Shown here piece after piece: positions 46,120 to 54,461 of a stretch of 64,000 bases of DNA. The position numbers and the translations under genes are program-made. The stretch's first letter is position 1; each line of letters opens with the position of its first letter. The DNA comes from Ruminococcus sp. (GTDB lineage Bacteria; Bacillota; Clostridia; Oscillospirales; Ruminococcaceae), in contig JAAVHJ010000004.1 in NCBI GenBank assembly GCA_014799805.1, forward strand, positions 107,981-171,980, in the 5' to 3' direction. The notes below the pieces were generated by a model. That model was not told the DNA's origin. It ran no database searches and was given only the letters and a program-made list of their open reading frames with translations.

Positions 46120-46174
46120 TCAAAATCACAATTCGACATCTTTTGCTGTGACAGGTATTAAAATTTAAGTTCGA

Positions 46175-46198
46175 AACAAGTGATGACAGACACTTGTT
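46175..46198 (+). other. Intercistronic hairpin scaC/scaA
   Basis: AACAAGTG (46175-46182) pairs perfectly with CACTTGTT (46191-46198) around eight bases. There is no U-run, so it is more likely a processing or stability element than a terminator. Confidence 0.5.
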
Positions 46199-46235
46199 AT
46201 GTAAAATTCATAAAATAGAAAGGAACTAATTAGTT

Positions 46236-48008
46236 ATGAAGAAAGTAATTTCCGCATTGACAGCTGCTGTAATGACAGCCAGCATGTCCGCAAGCGTAAT
46301 TTCTGCGTTTGCTGAATATACCGCTAATGACCTCGGTTATTATTTGAAGGTCACATCTGAGGGTAATTATACACTCTCTGATGATGGTAAAACTATTACA
46401 TTCGCAACAGCTGCTGATGCAGCAGGTGCAAAATTCACTGTAGGTTCTTATATTGTTGCTGATACTGCAAATCCAACAATCCAGCAGGTTGGCGGTATTG
46501 TTCAGGTTAGCAATAATCTGGTACATCTTCCTCAGGTAGGTGTTAATCTTGATTCCGACGTTGAAGAAAATACTTATGTCATGGCTGATGGCAGTGAAAT
46601 TACAACCACCCATTATGTAAATACATTTAGCTTTATTGATATCATAGACGAAGTTGCTTCTGGTGCTATGAACATGAGTTATGGTACTAGTGATTTATTT
46701 AACTGGGAATGGGATCAAAATCAAGTCTTTGACTGGGTTTTCTCTTTTGACCAAACAGGTGACCCTCGTAATGATGGTCTTGATGCAGACAAAAGAACAG
46801 CTCACTTCTTCGGTCCAGCATCTGACACATATCCACTAACAGAATTTGAAGTTACTCTTGATAATGCGATTACGGATGGTACTTACACAATTGACTTTAT
46901 AGACGGTTATACAGATCCATTTGGAATCGTTCATGACGATGGTACTTATGAAGAAGCTTTCAGACAGTTTACATTTGTAAACACAAACGGTAAAAACACT
47001 TTTGTACCAGCGTCTTTGGAAGGTCTCACTATCAAAGTTGGTGATGCTACTGTTACACCTCCAGACCCAGATCCAGATCCAGACCCAGATCCAGATCCAA
47101 ACCCAGATCCAAATCCAGATCCAAATCCAGACCCAGATCCAGATCCAAATCCAGATGAAGTACATGAAGGATTCGAATGGTGTATTGGTAATGTTGTATA
47201 TGACCCAGCTGTTGGTGGTAGAATTCTTCTGCCAATTACTGTTTGGGGTGACCCAGGTACAGCTGCAGTTGAATGTATTATCAGTATTGACGGCCAAACA
47301 GTAGATAAAGCTGATTGTCCATTCAAGGTTCTTACTATTAAGAATGAAAAAGCTTATCAGAAATTTGAAACATGGACACCAAACCCAGAAGTAGGAAAAA
47401 TCGGTGCTGCACAGTCTAGTGGTAAAGTAGTAAATGAAGTAGCTGAAGACGGTGCTACTGTTATGACTTACTACCTTGAAGTAAAAGAGGGTGCAACACT
47501 CAAGGGTGCTGGTGAAAAGTATGTCGTTGAATTTGATTTCTTAAAAGTCGGTGACGATACTGAAGGAGCAATTGTTCCTGTAGAGAAAGCTGGTTCTATC
47601 ACTATCGCTGGTGAAGGTACAGACCCAGATCCAGATCCAGATCCAGACCCAGATCCAGACCCAGATCCAAACCCAGATCCAGACCCAGATCCAGACCCAG
47701 ATCCAAACCCAGATCCAGATCCAGACCCAGATCCAGACCCAGATCCAGATCCAAATCCTGGCGATTATCTCTATGGTGACGTAAACAAGAATGGCAAAGT
47801 TGAATTGGTTGATATTGTAATGCTGAACAGATTCCTGACAGGTTATGACAATCAAACCTTAGACGATTATCAGGTAGTTGTTGCAAACTGCTCCAGAAGT
47901 GGTGAAAGTGATGCTGAAACAACACAAGAAAACTTGAATGGTCAGGACTCTATCGAAATTCTGAAATATCTGATTCATTTGGTAAGCTCTTTGCCAAATA
48001 ATGCATAA
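46236..48008 (+). CDS. scaA: ScaA-like scaffoldin: unusual N-terminal module, cohesin, dockerin
   Basis: The 590-residue secreted protein has a signal peptide (about 1-27). Residues about 28-274 form an unrecognised beta-rich module; its end (DGTYTIDFIDGY…LEGLTIKVGD) has the cadence of a cohesin's last strands, so it may be a divergent cohesin. An Asp-Pro linker (about 275-307) follows. A typical cohesin (about 308-461) starts HEGFEWCIGNVVYDPAVGG and ends SITIAGEG. A second Asp-Pro linker (about 462-507) leads to a C-terminal dockerin (about 510-590, GDVNKNGKVELVDIVMLNRF; second loop LNGQDSIEILKY). By analogy with R. flavefaciens ScaA, it should carry enzymes and dock on ScaB. The scaA symbol is by analogy. 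Confidence 0.8.
   Translation: MKKVISALTAAVMTASMSASVISAFAEYTANDLGYYLKVTSEGNYTLSDDGKTITFATAADAAGAKFTVGSYIVADTANPTIQQVGGIVQVSNNLVHLPQVGVNLDSDVEENTYVMADGSEITTTHYVNTFSFIDIIDEVASGAMNMSYGTSDLFNWEWDQNQVFDWVFSFDQTGDPRNDGLDADKRTAHFFGPASDTYPLTEFEVTLDNAITDGTYTIDFIDGYTDPFGIVHDDGTYEEAFRQFTFVNTNGKNTFVPASLEGLTIKVGDATVTPPDPDPDPDPDPDPNPDPNPDPNPDPDPDPNPDEVHEGFEWCIGNVVYDPAVGGRILLPITVWGDPGTAAVECIISIDGQTVDKADCPFKVLTIKNEKAYQKFETWTPNPEVGKIGAAQSSGKVVNEVAEDGATVMTYYLEVKEGATLKGAGEKYVVEFDFLKVGDDTEGAIVPVEKAGSITIAGEGTDPDPDPDPDPDPDPDPNPDPDPDPDPDPNPDPDPDPDPDPDPDPNPGDYLYGDVNKNGKVELVDIVMLNRFLTGYDNQTLDDYQVVVANCSRSGESDAETTQENLNGQDSIEILKYLIHLVSSLPNNA
47063..47158 (+). repeat. Asp-Pro linker repeat in scaA, first
   Basis: Six-base CCAGAT/CCAGAC units (with CCAAAC/CCAAAT variants) encode PDPDPDPNPDPN. 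They separate the N-terminal module from the cohesin. Confidence 0.9.
47622..47758 (+). repeat. Asp-Pro linker repeat in scaA, second
   Basis: The same six-base unit repeats about 22 times and encodes a PDPDPDPN linker between cohesin and dockerin. Unit length is a multiple of three, so slippage changes linker length without breaking the frame. Confidence 0.9.
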
Positions 48009-48030
48009 TCCGATAATTTAAAATATTTAG

Positions 48031-48065
48031 CTGTATTCAGGCGTCAGTCGTCTGAATACAGTTTT
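48031..48065 (+). terminator. Terminator-like hairpin between scaA and scaB
   Basis: CTGTATTCAG (48031-48040) pairs perfectly with CTGAATACAG (48052-48061), followed by TTTTAG. The short U-run suggests partial termination, which would lower scaB relative to scaA mRNA. Confidence 0.6.
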
Positions 48066-48109
48066 AGAATCCTGAAAGTTTAAATATTTCAGAAAGGAAA
48101 TTTTGTACA

Positions 48110-51100
48110 ATGAAGAGATTAATATCTACATTGACAGCATTGTGTATGTGTGCATCTCTGTCTGTTGGCGTGTTGCCTGCATCTGCACTAACTGCAATTC
48201 CCTCAGATGGTGCAGTGATTGCAAGAGCTGACAGCGATATTGCAGTACATGCAGACGAAAAAACACATGATGGCTTTGAATGGTACATTGGTGATGTCGT
48301 ATATGACCCAGCTGTTGGTGGTAGAATTCTTCTGCCAATTAGTGTTTGGGGTGACCCAGGTACAACTGCAGTTGAATGTATTATCAGTATTGACGGTCAA
48401 ACAGTAGATAAAGCTGACTGCCCATTTAAAGTTCTTACTATTAAAAATGAAAAAGCTTATCAGAGATTTGAAACATGGACACCAAACCCAGAAGTAGGAA
48501 AAATCGGTGCTGCACAGTCTAGTGGTAAAGTAGCAAATGAAACAGCTGAAAACGGTAATACCGTTATGACTTACTATCTTGAAGTAAAAGAGGGTGCAAC
48601 ACTCAAGGGTGCTGGTGAAAAGTATGTCGTTGACTTTGATTTCTTAAAAGTAGGTGACGAGACCGAAAAAGAAATCGTGCCTAAAAAGACAGCTGGTTCT
48701 ATCACTATCGCTGGTGAAGGTAACACAGATCCAGATCCAACAGATCCGGATCCAACAGATCCAGATCCAACAGAACCAGATCCAACACAGACAGCAGAAG
48801 GTTTTAAATGGTACATAGAAGATACAACATATGACCCTGCTGTAGGCGGTCAATTCGATCTGTTGTTCAAAGTTACAGGTGACCCAGGTACAGCTGCATT
48901 TAAATTTGGTATCACAATCGATGGCAAAAAAGTAACTGATGAAGATTGTCCATTCAAGGTTCTTGTGATTAAAAATTCAAAAGAAGCTTATCAAAAACTT
49001 TCAGCATGGATGGCAAACCCAGAAAAGGGTATTATCTCAGCTGCACAGAGTGAAACTAAAGTAGAAAACGAAGTTGCTGCAAATGATAGTGCTACTGTTT
49101 GCTATGTACTTGAGGCAAAAGAGGGTGCAACTCTTAAAGGTCCTGGCGAAAAGTACGAAGTAAAATTTGATAATTTACTTGTAAGCGATGAGAATGAATC
49201 CCATCTGACACCTGATACAAGCTCTGGTTATATTGTAATTGCTGGTGAAGGATTAGGAGACTCAACAGAACCTAGCACACCACCAGCTACAGACCCACCA
49301 TTTGAAAATCAACAGAAACAAGTTGATGCAGAATGGATTATCGGCAATGATACTGTAGAACCTGGTGCAACAGTAACAATTCCTGTTTCTGTAAAAGGTA
49401 ATACAGACGGATTTAATAGCTATATTGCAAAAATTAAAACAGAACAGCCAGTTTTGAAAGATTCTGCTAATGGTGCAGTTTCTGGTAACCTGAATTTTGT
49501 AGGTAATGCTCAGGAGATGACATTCTCTGCTACAAACTTTACAATTGATGGTGAAAATGTAACAGGTGACGGCGATGTATTCTATATGACATTCACTGCA
49601 CCAACAGAACCTGGCAAATATGACATCACATTTGATAATCTTGAAATTTATGATATTGGTATGGTTCAGCTGATTCCAAAAACAACAAATGGTTGGATTG
49701 AGGTAAAAGCAGCAGACACAGAATTTAATCATGAAAAGAAAGATACAAATGCAACTTGGATTATTGGCAAAGAAGAAGTAGAAGCAGGTGCAACTGTTCA
49801 GATTCCTGTATCTGTGCAAGGTGCTTCTGACATTGCTGATGGTATTAATAGTTATGTCGTAAAAATTAAACAAGATGCAGGTCCAACAGCGACAAATGCA
49901 ACTAGTGGTACTGCTTATTCAGAACTTGGTCTTACACAAAATCTGGCAGAATTAATTTTTGCTGGTACCAACCCTGATAAAAACGAAAACATTGCAACTG
50001 CTGATGGCGATGTATTCTATATTGAATTTAAAGTTCCAGATGATGCAGCCCCTGGTACCATTTATAATTTGAGCTTTGCTGATATTGAGCTTGAAAATAT
50101 GGATATGGTTCAGCTGATTCCTAAAACAGAAGACGGTTGGATTAAAGTAAAAGAAGCTGAAACAACTACTACAACAGAACCTCCTGTTGTAAGTGATGCT
50201 GGTATGTGGATTATTGGTACTGACACAGTTGCTCCTGGTGCAACAGTTACAATTCCTGTTTCTGTAACAGGCGACAAGAATGGTATCAATAGCTTTAAGA
50301 TGACTATGGGCAAGGACAATGCTGTCACTGCAAATACTTCTGAAAAAGGTTCTGCTTATGAGCCATTAGGCTTTGTATTCAATCTGGATGAAATGACATT
50401 TGCTGGTACTAACCATGAACTAAGTCAAAATATTATTGCAGAAGATAATTCTGTTGTATTCTATGTCACATTTACAGCACCAACAGAACCTGGCAAATAT
50501 GACTTGACATTTGATAGTTTAGAAGTATTTGATATGAATATGTCTGGGCTGACACCTGACAAACAGAACGGTTGGATTGAAGTTGTTGCTGATACAACAA
50601 CAACACCTCCTGACACAACAACAACACCTCCTGACACAACAACAACACCTCCTGACACAACAACAGCACCCCCTGACACAACAACAACACCTCCTGACAC
50701 AACAACAGCACCCCCTGATACAACAACAACACCTCCTGATACAACAACAGCACCTCCTGATACAACAACTACTACAGAACCAATTGTAATTGGTGACGCT
50801 GGTATGTGGATTATTGGTACTGACACAGTTGCTCCTGGTGCAACAGTTACAATTCCTGTTACTGTAACAGGTGACAAGAATGGTATCAATAGCTTCAAGA
50901 TGGCTATGGGCAAGGATAATGCTGTCACTGCAAATACTTCTGAAAAAGGTTCTGCTTATGAAGCATTAGGCTTTGTATTCAATCTGGATGAAATGACATT
51001 TGCTGGTACTAACCATGAACTAAGTCAAAATATTATTCCAGAAGATAATTCTGTTGTATTCTATGTCACATTTACAGCACCAACAGAGCCAGGTAAATAT

Positions 51101-52714
51101 GACTTGACATTTGAGGACTTAGAAGTATTTGACATTAACATGTCTGAGCTGACACCTGAAAAACAGAATGGTTGGATTGAAGTTGTTGCTGAAACAACTA
51201 CAACAACAGCACCTCCTGATACAACAACAGCACCTCCTGACACAACAACAGCACCTCCTGATACAACAACGGCTCCTCCTGATACAACAACAGCACCTCC
51301 TGATACAACAACAGCACCTCCTGATACAACAACAGCACCTCCTGATACAACAACAGCACCTCCTGATACAACAACAACTCCTCCTGAAACAACAACAACA
51401 GGTGGCGAAATTATCACACCTCCTGATACTGAAACAACAACTGACGGTCAAAAACCAGGAACAGAGTATACTGTTACATGGACAATTGGTAAAGTTGTTG
51501 CACACGCTGGTCAATCCAATGTAAAAGTTCCAATTACTGTTTCTGCTCCTTTTGATGAAGCATTGACTTATAATTTGTTTGAATTCAACCTGAAAGTTGA
51601 TGATGGTCCTGTATTCAACAAAGACGGCTTAGCAGCTGGTGAGGCTTATTCTGAATTTACTATCATAGCAAATGATCTTACTATCGCTGGTAATAATTCA
51701 ACTGGTGACTCTGTAGGTTATAACAATGCTACTTTACTGTATCTGTCATTTGATATCCCAGAAGGTGTTACACCTGGTGTCTACTCTATAGAATTTAATG
51801 GAGATGCAGAAGCTCACAATAGACATTATGACATATTTGATATCGAAGAAGAAAACGGTTCTATCACAGTTCTTGATGATGGTGTCAATGTTGACACACA
51901 AGAATATCAGTATGATATTGAAGGAAAATCCAAATTCTATTTCTCACATGACCATAGAAAATTCATTGATGATGATTTACTGAAAACTGATTTGATTTCT
52001 GTTGGTACTTTGAGATGCCGTCCTGTTCTGAGCAATGGCGAATATGGCGAATGGACTGTTGCAGACTTAGATAAGATTGAATTCAAGATTAAAGATGAAA
52101 CTTGGGAAAGTCCAAAGGCTGTTTATGAAAATGTAATTTCACCAACATTATCAGATGAGAAAGGTATTGCATTCTTCAAAGAAAAGATTCCATTCACAAT
52201 TACAACATCTTTTGAGAGATTCAATACAGAAACAAAAGAAATTGAAGAAGTTGATATTACTGACTTAGATGAATTGTATGATGGCAGTCCTATCGTAACA
52301 GGTGAAGCTTATATCGGCGTAAAAGGCGATACGAACCTGGATGGTATACCTGATGCAGAAGATGCTACCCTAATGCTGATTTATTCTGCTAACGAAGGTG
52401 CTCATCTGAATCCAAATATTCTCACAGTAGAGAGTGATAAGATTAATGCACTGTCTGAAGAAGAACTTGCAACAATGGAAGACTTTGTATTCTTCCTGAG
52501 TGATGTTGACAACGAATCTGAAGACCATGGTGTAACCAATTCCCTTAAAACTGATGTAAGCTATGTTGACGCAGAAGATGCTACTTTTGTCTTAATTTAT
52601 TCTGCTGAAATGGGTGCTCATAACAATCCTGACTGGTATAGACTTCTGGAAGAACCACTGCCAAAATACACTAAGGCAATTGGTGCAGCTGATGGTAACA
52701 ACGACAGAACTTAA
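48110..52714 (+). CDS. scaB: ScaB-like major scaffoldin: seven cohesins, X-module, dockerin
   Basis: The 1534-residue protein has a signal peptide (about 1-27) and seven cohesins at about 52-204, 229-381, 405-537, 545-683, 696-827, 897-1027 and 1119-1257. Cohesins 1-2 are of the ScaA kind (FEWYIGDVVYDPAVGG). Cohesins 3-7 are a second kind (MWIIGTDTVAPGATVTIPV). Linkers are Asp-Pro-Thr rich, then TTTPPD repeats. An X-module (about 1264-1397, FYFSHDHRKF) and an insert-bearing dockerin follow (about 1401-1534, GVKGDTNLDGIPDAEDATLM, IYSANEGAH, YVDAEDATFVLIYSAEMGAH). This matches R. flavefaciens ScaB, which carries two cohesin types and docks on ScaE through X-dockerin. Symbol by analogy. Confidence 0.9.
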   Translation: MKRLISTLTALCMCASLSVGVLPASALTAIPSDGAVIARADSDIAVHADEKTHDGFEWYIGDVVYDPAVGGRILLPISVWGDPGTTAVECIISIDGQTVDKADCPFKVLTIKNEKAYQRFETWTPNPEVGKIGAAQSSGKVANETAENGNTVMTYYLEVKEGATLKGAGEKYVVDFDFLKVGDETEKEIVPKKTAGSITIAGEGNTDPDPTDPDPTDPDPTEPDPTQTAEGFKWYIEDTTYDPAVGGQFDLLFKVTGDPGTAAFKFGITIDGKKVTDEDCPFKVLVIKNSKEAYQKLSAWMANPEKGIISAAQSETKVENEVAANDSATVCYVLEAKEGATLKGPGEKYEVKFDNLLVSDENESHLTPDTSSGYIVIAGEGLGDSTEPSTPPATDPPFENQQKQVDAEWIIGNDTVEPGATVTIPVSVKGNTDGFNSYIAKIKTEQPVLKDSANGAVSGNLNFVGNAQEMTFSATNFTIDGENVTGDGDVFYMTFTAPTEPGKYDITFDNLEIYDIGMVQLIPKTTNGWIEVKAADTEFNHEKKDTNATWIIGKEEVEAGATVQIPVSVQGASDIADGINSYVVKIKQDAGPTATNATSGTAYSELGLTQNLAELIFAGTNPDKNENIATADGDVFYIEFKVPDDAAPGTIYNLSFADIELENMDMVQLIPKTEDGWIKVKEAETTTTTEPPVVSDAGMWIIGTDTVAPGATVTIPVSVTGDKNGINSFKMTMGKDNAVTANTSEKGSAYEPLGFVFNLDEMTFAGTNHELSQNIIAEDNSVVFYVTFTAPTEPGKYDLTFDSLEVFDMNMSGLTPDKQNGWIEVVADTTTTPPDTTTTPPDTTTTPPDTTTAPPDTTTTPPDTTTAPPDTTTTPPDTTTAPPDTTTTTEPIVIGDAGMWIIGTDTVAPGATVTIPVTVTGDKNGINSFKMAMGKDNAVTANTSEKGSAYEALGFVFNLDEMTFAGTNHELSQNIIPEDNSVVFYVTFTAPTEPGKYDLTFEDLEVFDINMSELTPEKQNGWIEVVAETTTTTAPPDTTTAPPDTTTAPPDTTTAPPDTTTAPPDTTTAPPDTTTAPPDTTTAPPDTTTTPPETTTTGGEIITPPDTETTTDGQKPGTEYTVTWTIGKVVAHAGQSNVKVPITVSAPFDEALTYNLFEFNLKVDDGPVFNKDGLAAGEAYSEFTIIANDLTIAGNNSTGDSVGYNNATLLYLSFDIPEGVTPGVYSIEFNGDAEAHNRHYDIFDIEEENGSITVLDDGVNVDTQEYQYDIEGKSKFYFSHDHRKFIDDDLLKTDLISVGTLRCRPVLSNGEYGEWTVADLDKIEFKIKDETWESPKAVYENVISPTLSDEKGIAFFKEKIPFTITTSFERFNTETKEIEEVDITDLDELYDGSPIVTGEAYIGVKGDTNLDGIPDAEDATLMLIYSANEGAHLNPNILTVESDKINALSEEELATMEDFVFFLSDVDNESEDHGVTNSLKTDVSYVDAEDATFVLIYSAEMGAHNNPDWYRLLEEPLPKYTKAIGAADGNNDRT
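50593..50772 (+). repeat. TTTPPD-encoding linker between cohesins 5 and 6
   Basis: Near-perfect 18-bp units (ACAACAACACCTCCTGAC with A/G and C/T variants) encode TTTPPD or TTAPPD. Confidence 0.9.
51195..51400 (+). repeat. TTAPPD-encoding linker between cohesins 6 and 7
   Basis: About ten 18-bp units (ACAACAGCACCTCCTGAT) encode TTAPPD. It is longer than the linker between cohesins 5 and 6 but has the same unit. Confidence 0.9.
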
Positions 52715-52740
52715 AATTAGCTTGTTTTAAGCACAAAAAT

Positions 52741-52772
52741 AAAAAGTCTTTCCCGAAAGGGAAAGGCTTTTT
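52741..52772. terminator. Bidirectional terminator after scaB
   Basis: AAAAAGTCTTTCCC (52741-52754) pairs with GGGAAAGGCTTTTT (52759-52772) around GAAA, with one G-U pair. It ends the scaffoldin operon and, on the other strand, the aro/DUF4364 operon. Confidence 0.93.
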
Positions 52773-52785
52773 TATAAATTATAAA

Positions 52786-53358
52786 TTAATTTTCTTCTTT
52801 TGGCATGACTGCTTGTAATACATCATGATATAATGCTGACGGATTGCTTAAAATTTTTTCACCCAATAATTTTGCCTGATATTCGTCAGGTGTAAATAGT
52901 GTTAATTCAAGTAAAGTCAGCTGATGGTCAAGCATTTTCACATGTAAATGACACCCCTGTTGAATTGTTTCATAAGAAATTTTCACTTGTTCTTCATTTT
53001 TGTGACGTTTTACAGCGACTTTTGCTGTTTTAATAATACGCTCCCGATAAGATTTCCCTGCTAAATGTTTTAAACGCTGTGCAGAATTTTTCCCTTTTTC
53101 AGTAAGAATATATACTTTTTCGCCGTTTTCCTGTGATTCACAGTCAACAGCTCCTGTTTCTTCCATATTTTGAATTGCTTCCTGAAATGAAAAATAATTA
53201 ATAATCCCACTTGTGACGGCAATGTCATATAATAATTCGTCATTTACTGGCTCTGCAATCTGTGACAGTGTATAACAAAGCAAAATATTTGCAGTTGTTG
53301 TATCTGCAACTGTACGGTCTGCTAAACCAGAAATTTTTTGTAAATTCTCGTCACGCAT
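52786..53358 (-). CDS. DUF4364-family protein
   Basis: The 190-residue cytoplasmic protein has an N-terminal winged-helix-like half (TANILLCYTLSQIAEPVND…FQEAIQNMEETGAVD…YILTEKGKNSAQRL). A C-terminal half follows, ending in LLGEKILSNPSALYHDVLQAV. This matches the DUF4364 family common in Clostridia, whose function is unknown; the fold suggests a DNA-binding regulator. It is the last gene after aroB-aroA-aroC, 26 bp after aroC, so it is probably co-transcribed. Confidence 0.8.
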   Translation of the reverse strand: MRDENLQKISGLADRTVADTTTANILLCYTLSQIAEPVNDELLYDIAVTSGIINYFSFQEAIQNMEETGAVDCESQENGEKVYILTEKGKNSAQRLKHLAGKSYRERIIKTAKVAVKRHKNEEQVKISYETIQQGCHLHVKMLDHQLTLLELTLFTPDEYQAKLLGEKILSNPSALYHDVLQAVMPKEEN

Positions 53359-53384
53359 TTTTTAATATCCCTTCCTTCTGAAAT

Positions 53385-54461
53385 TTAACAAAAATGCGGA
53401 TAATCTAACATATGTGAAAGTAATGCAATATTCACAGCAGATTCTACACAAGGCACAAGCTTTGGTAATAAACAAGCTTCCAGATAAGATTCTGCCTGAA
53501 TTTCTTCCTGTTCCATGCTGGATAAATTTACAGTTTTCTGTATTTTTCCAACTGTTGCAGAGGGTTTAAATGCCACACGCAAAACAATTGGCATACCAGA
53601 AGAAATACCGCCTAAAATACCACCATGATTATTAGAATATGTTTTCACATGTCCATGTTCATCAACATAAAAATTATCATTGCTTTGACTGCCTGTCATT
53701 TCCGTTACTTGAAATCCAGCACCAAATTCAAGCCCTCGAATATCTGGTAAGGCAAATAATAACTGTGCAATTGTATTTTCAAGCCCATTAAATACAGGGG
53801 AACCAATTCCAGCAGGAACATTCACAGCAACACATTCAATTGCACCGCCTAATGTTTCACCGCCATCAAAAGCAGCTTGTATATCATCTTGCATTTTTCT
53901 CCCCTGTGCATTTTGAATCACAGGAAATTTTTTATAACGTATGGCTAGAATATCTTCTTTTGTGACAGTGGTGTAATTAAAATTTTTGTCTTGAATGCCA
54001 TGAATTTCCTGAATATGTGCACCTGTATAAATGCCACGACGTTCCAAAATTTGACCACAGACAGCTCCAGCAAAACAAAACGATGCCATCATAGCAGTGG
54101 AAACATGTCCGCCGTCACGAATGTCATTAAAGCCATTATAACGCAATGTTCCCGTATAATCTGCATGTCCTGGACGGGGCAGACGATTAATTTGTGAAAT
54201 TTCCTGCACAGGCTGTTCTGTATTCTGAATAAACGCACACAATGGTGAACCTGTTGTCCGTTCGTTTAGAATGCCCGACATCACTTGATGTAATTCTTCA
54301 TAAGGATTTTGTTTCATACTGTATCTTGTCAAAAACTGATGTATTTTTTGTGTATCAAGATATTCACCTGCGGGTAAATTATCAATTGTAATACCAATTG
54401 CAGGACCTTTTGCCTCACCAAAAATAGAAATTGCAATATGATTATTCCAAATAGAAGCCAT
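53385..54461 (-). CDS. aroC: Chorismate synthase
   Basis: The enzyme converts EPSP to chorismate with reduced FMN, the last shikimate step. The 358-residue length is standard. Motifs are GEAKGPAIGITIDNLPAGE near the start, RPGHADYTGTLRYNGFNDIRDGGHVS (about 96-121) with the conserved His and Arg, and YSNNHGGILGGISSGMPIVLRVAFKPS (FMN region). It abuts aroA with no gap. Confidence 0.97.
   Translation of the reverse strand: MASIWNNHIAISIFGEAKGPAIGITIDNLPAGEYLDTQKIHQFLTRYSMKQNPYEELHQVMSGILNERTTGSPLCAFIQNTEQPVQEISQINRLPRPGHADYTGTLRYNGFNDIRDGGHVSTAMMASFCFAGAVCGQILERRGIYTGAHIQEIHGIQDKNFNYTTVTKEDILAIRYKKFPVIQNAQGRKMQDDIQAAFDGGETLGGAIECVAVNVPAGIGSPVFNGLENTIAQLLFALPDIRGLEFGAGFQVTEMTGSQSNDNFYVDEHGHVKTYSNNHGGILGGISSGMPIVLRVAFKPSATVGKIQKTVNLSSMEQEEIQAESYLEACLLPKLVPCVESAVNIALLSHMLDYPHFC

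Noticed and set aside
46836..47297. Frame rich in Trp-Ile repeats opposite the scaA linker
   Set aside because: Antisense shadow of the Asp-Pro repeat.
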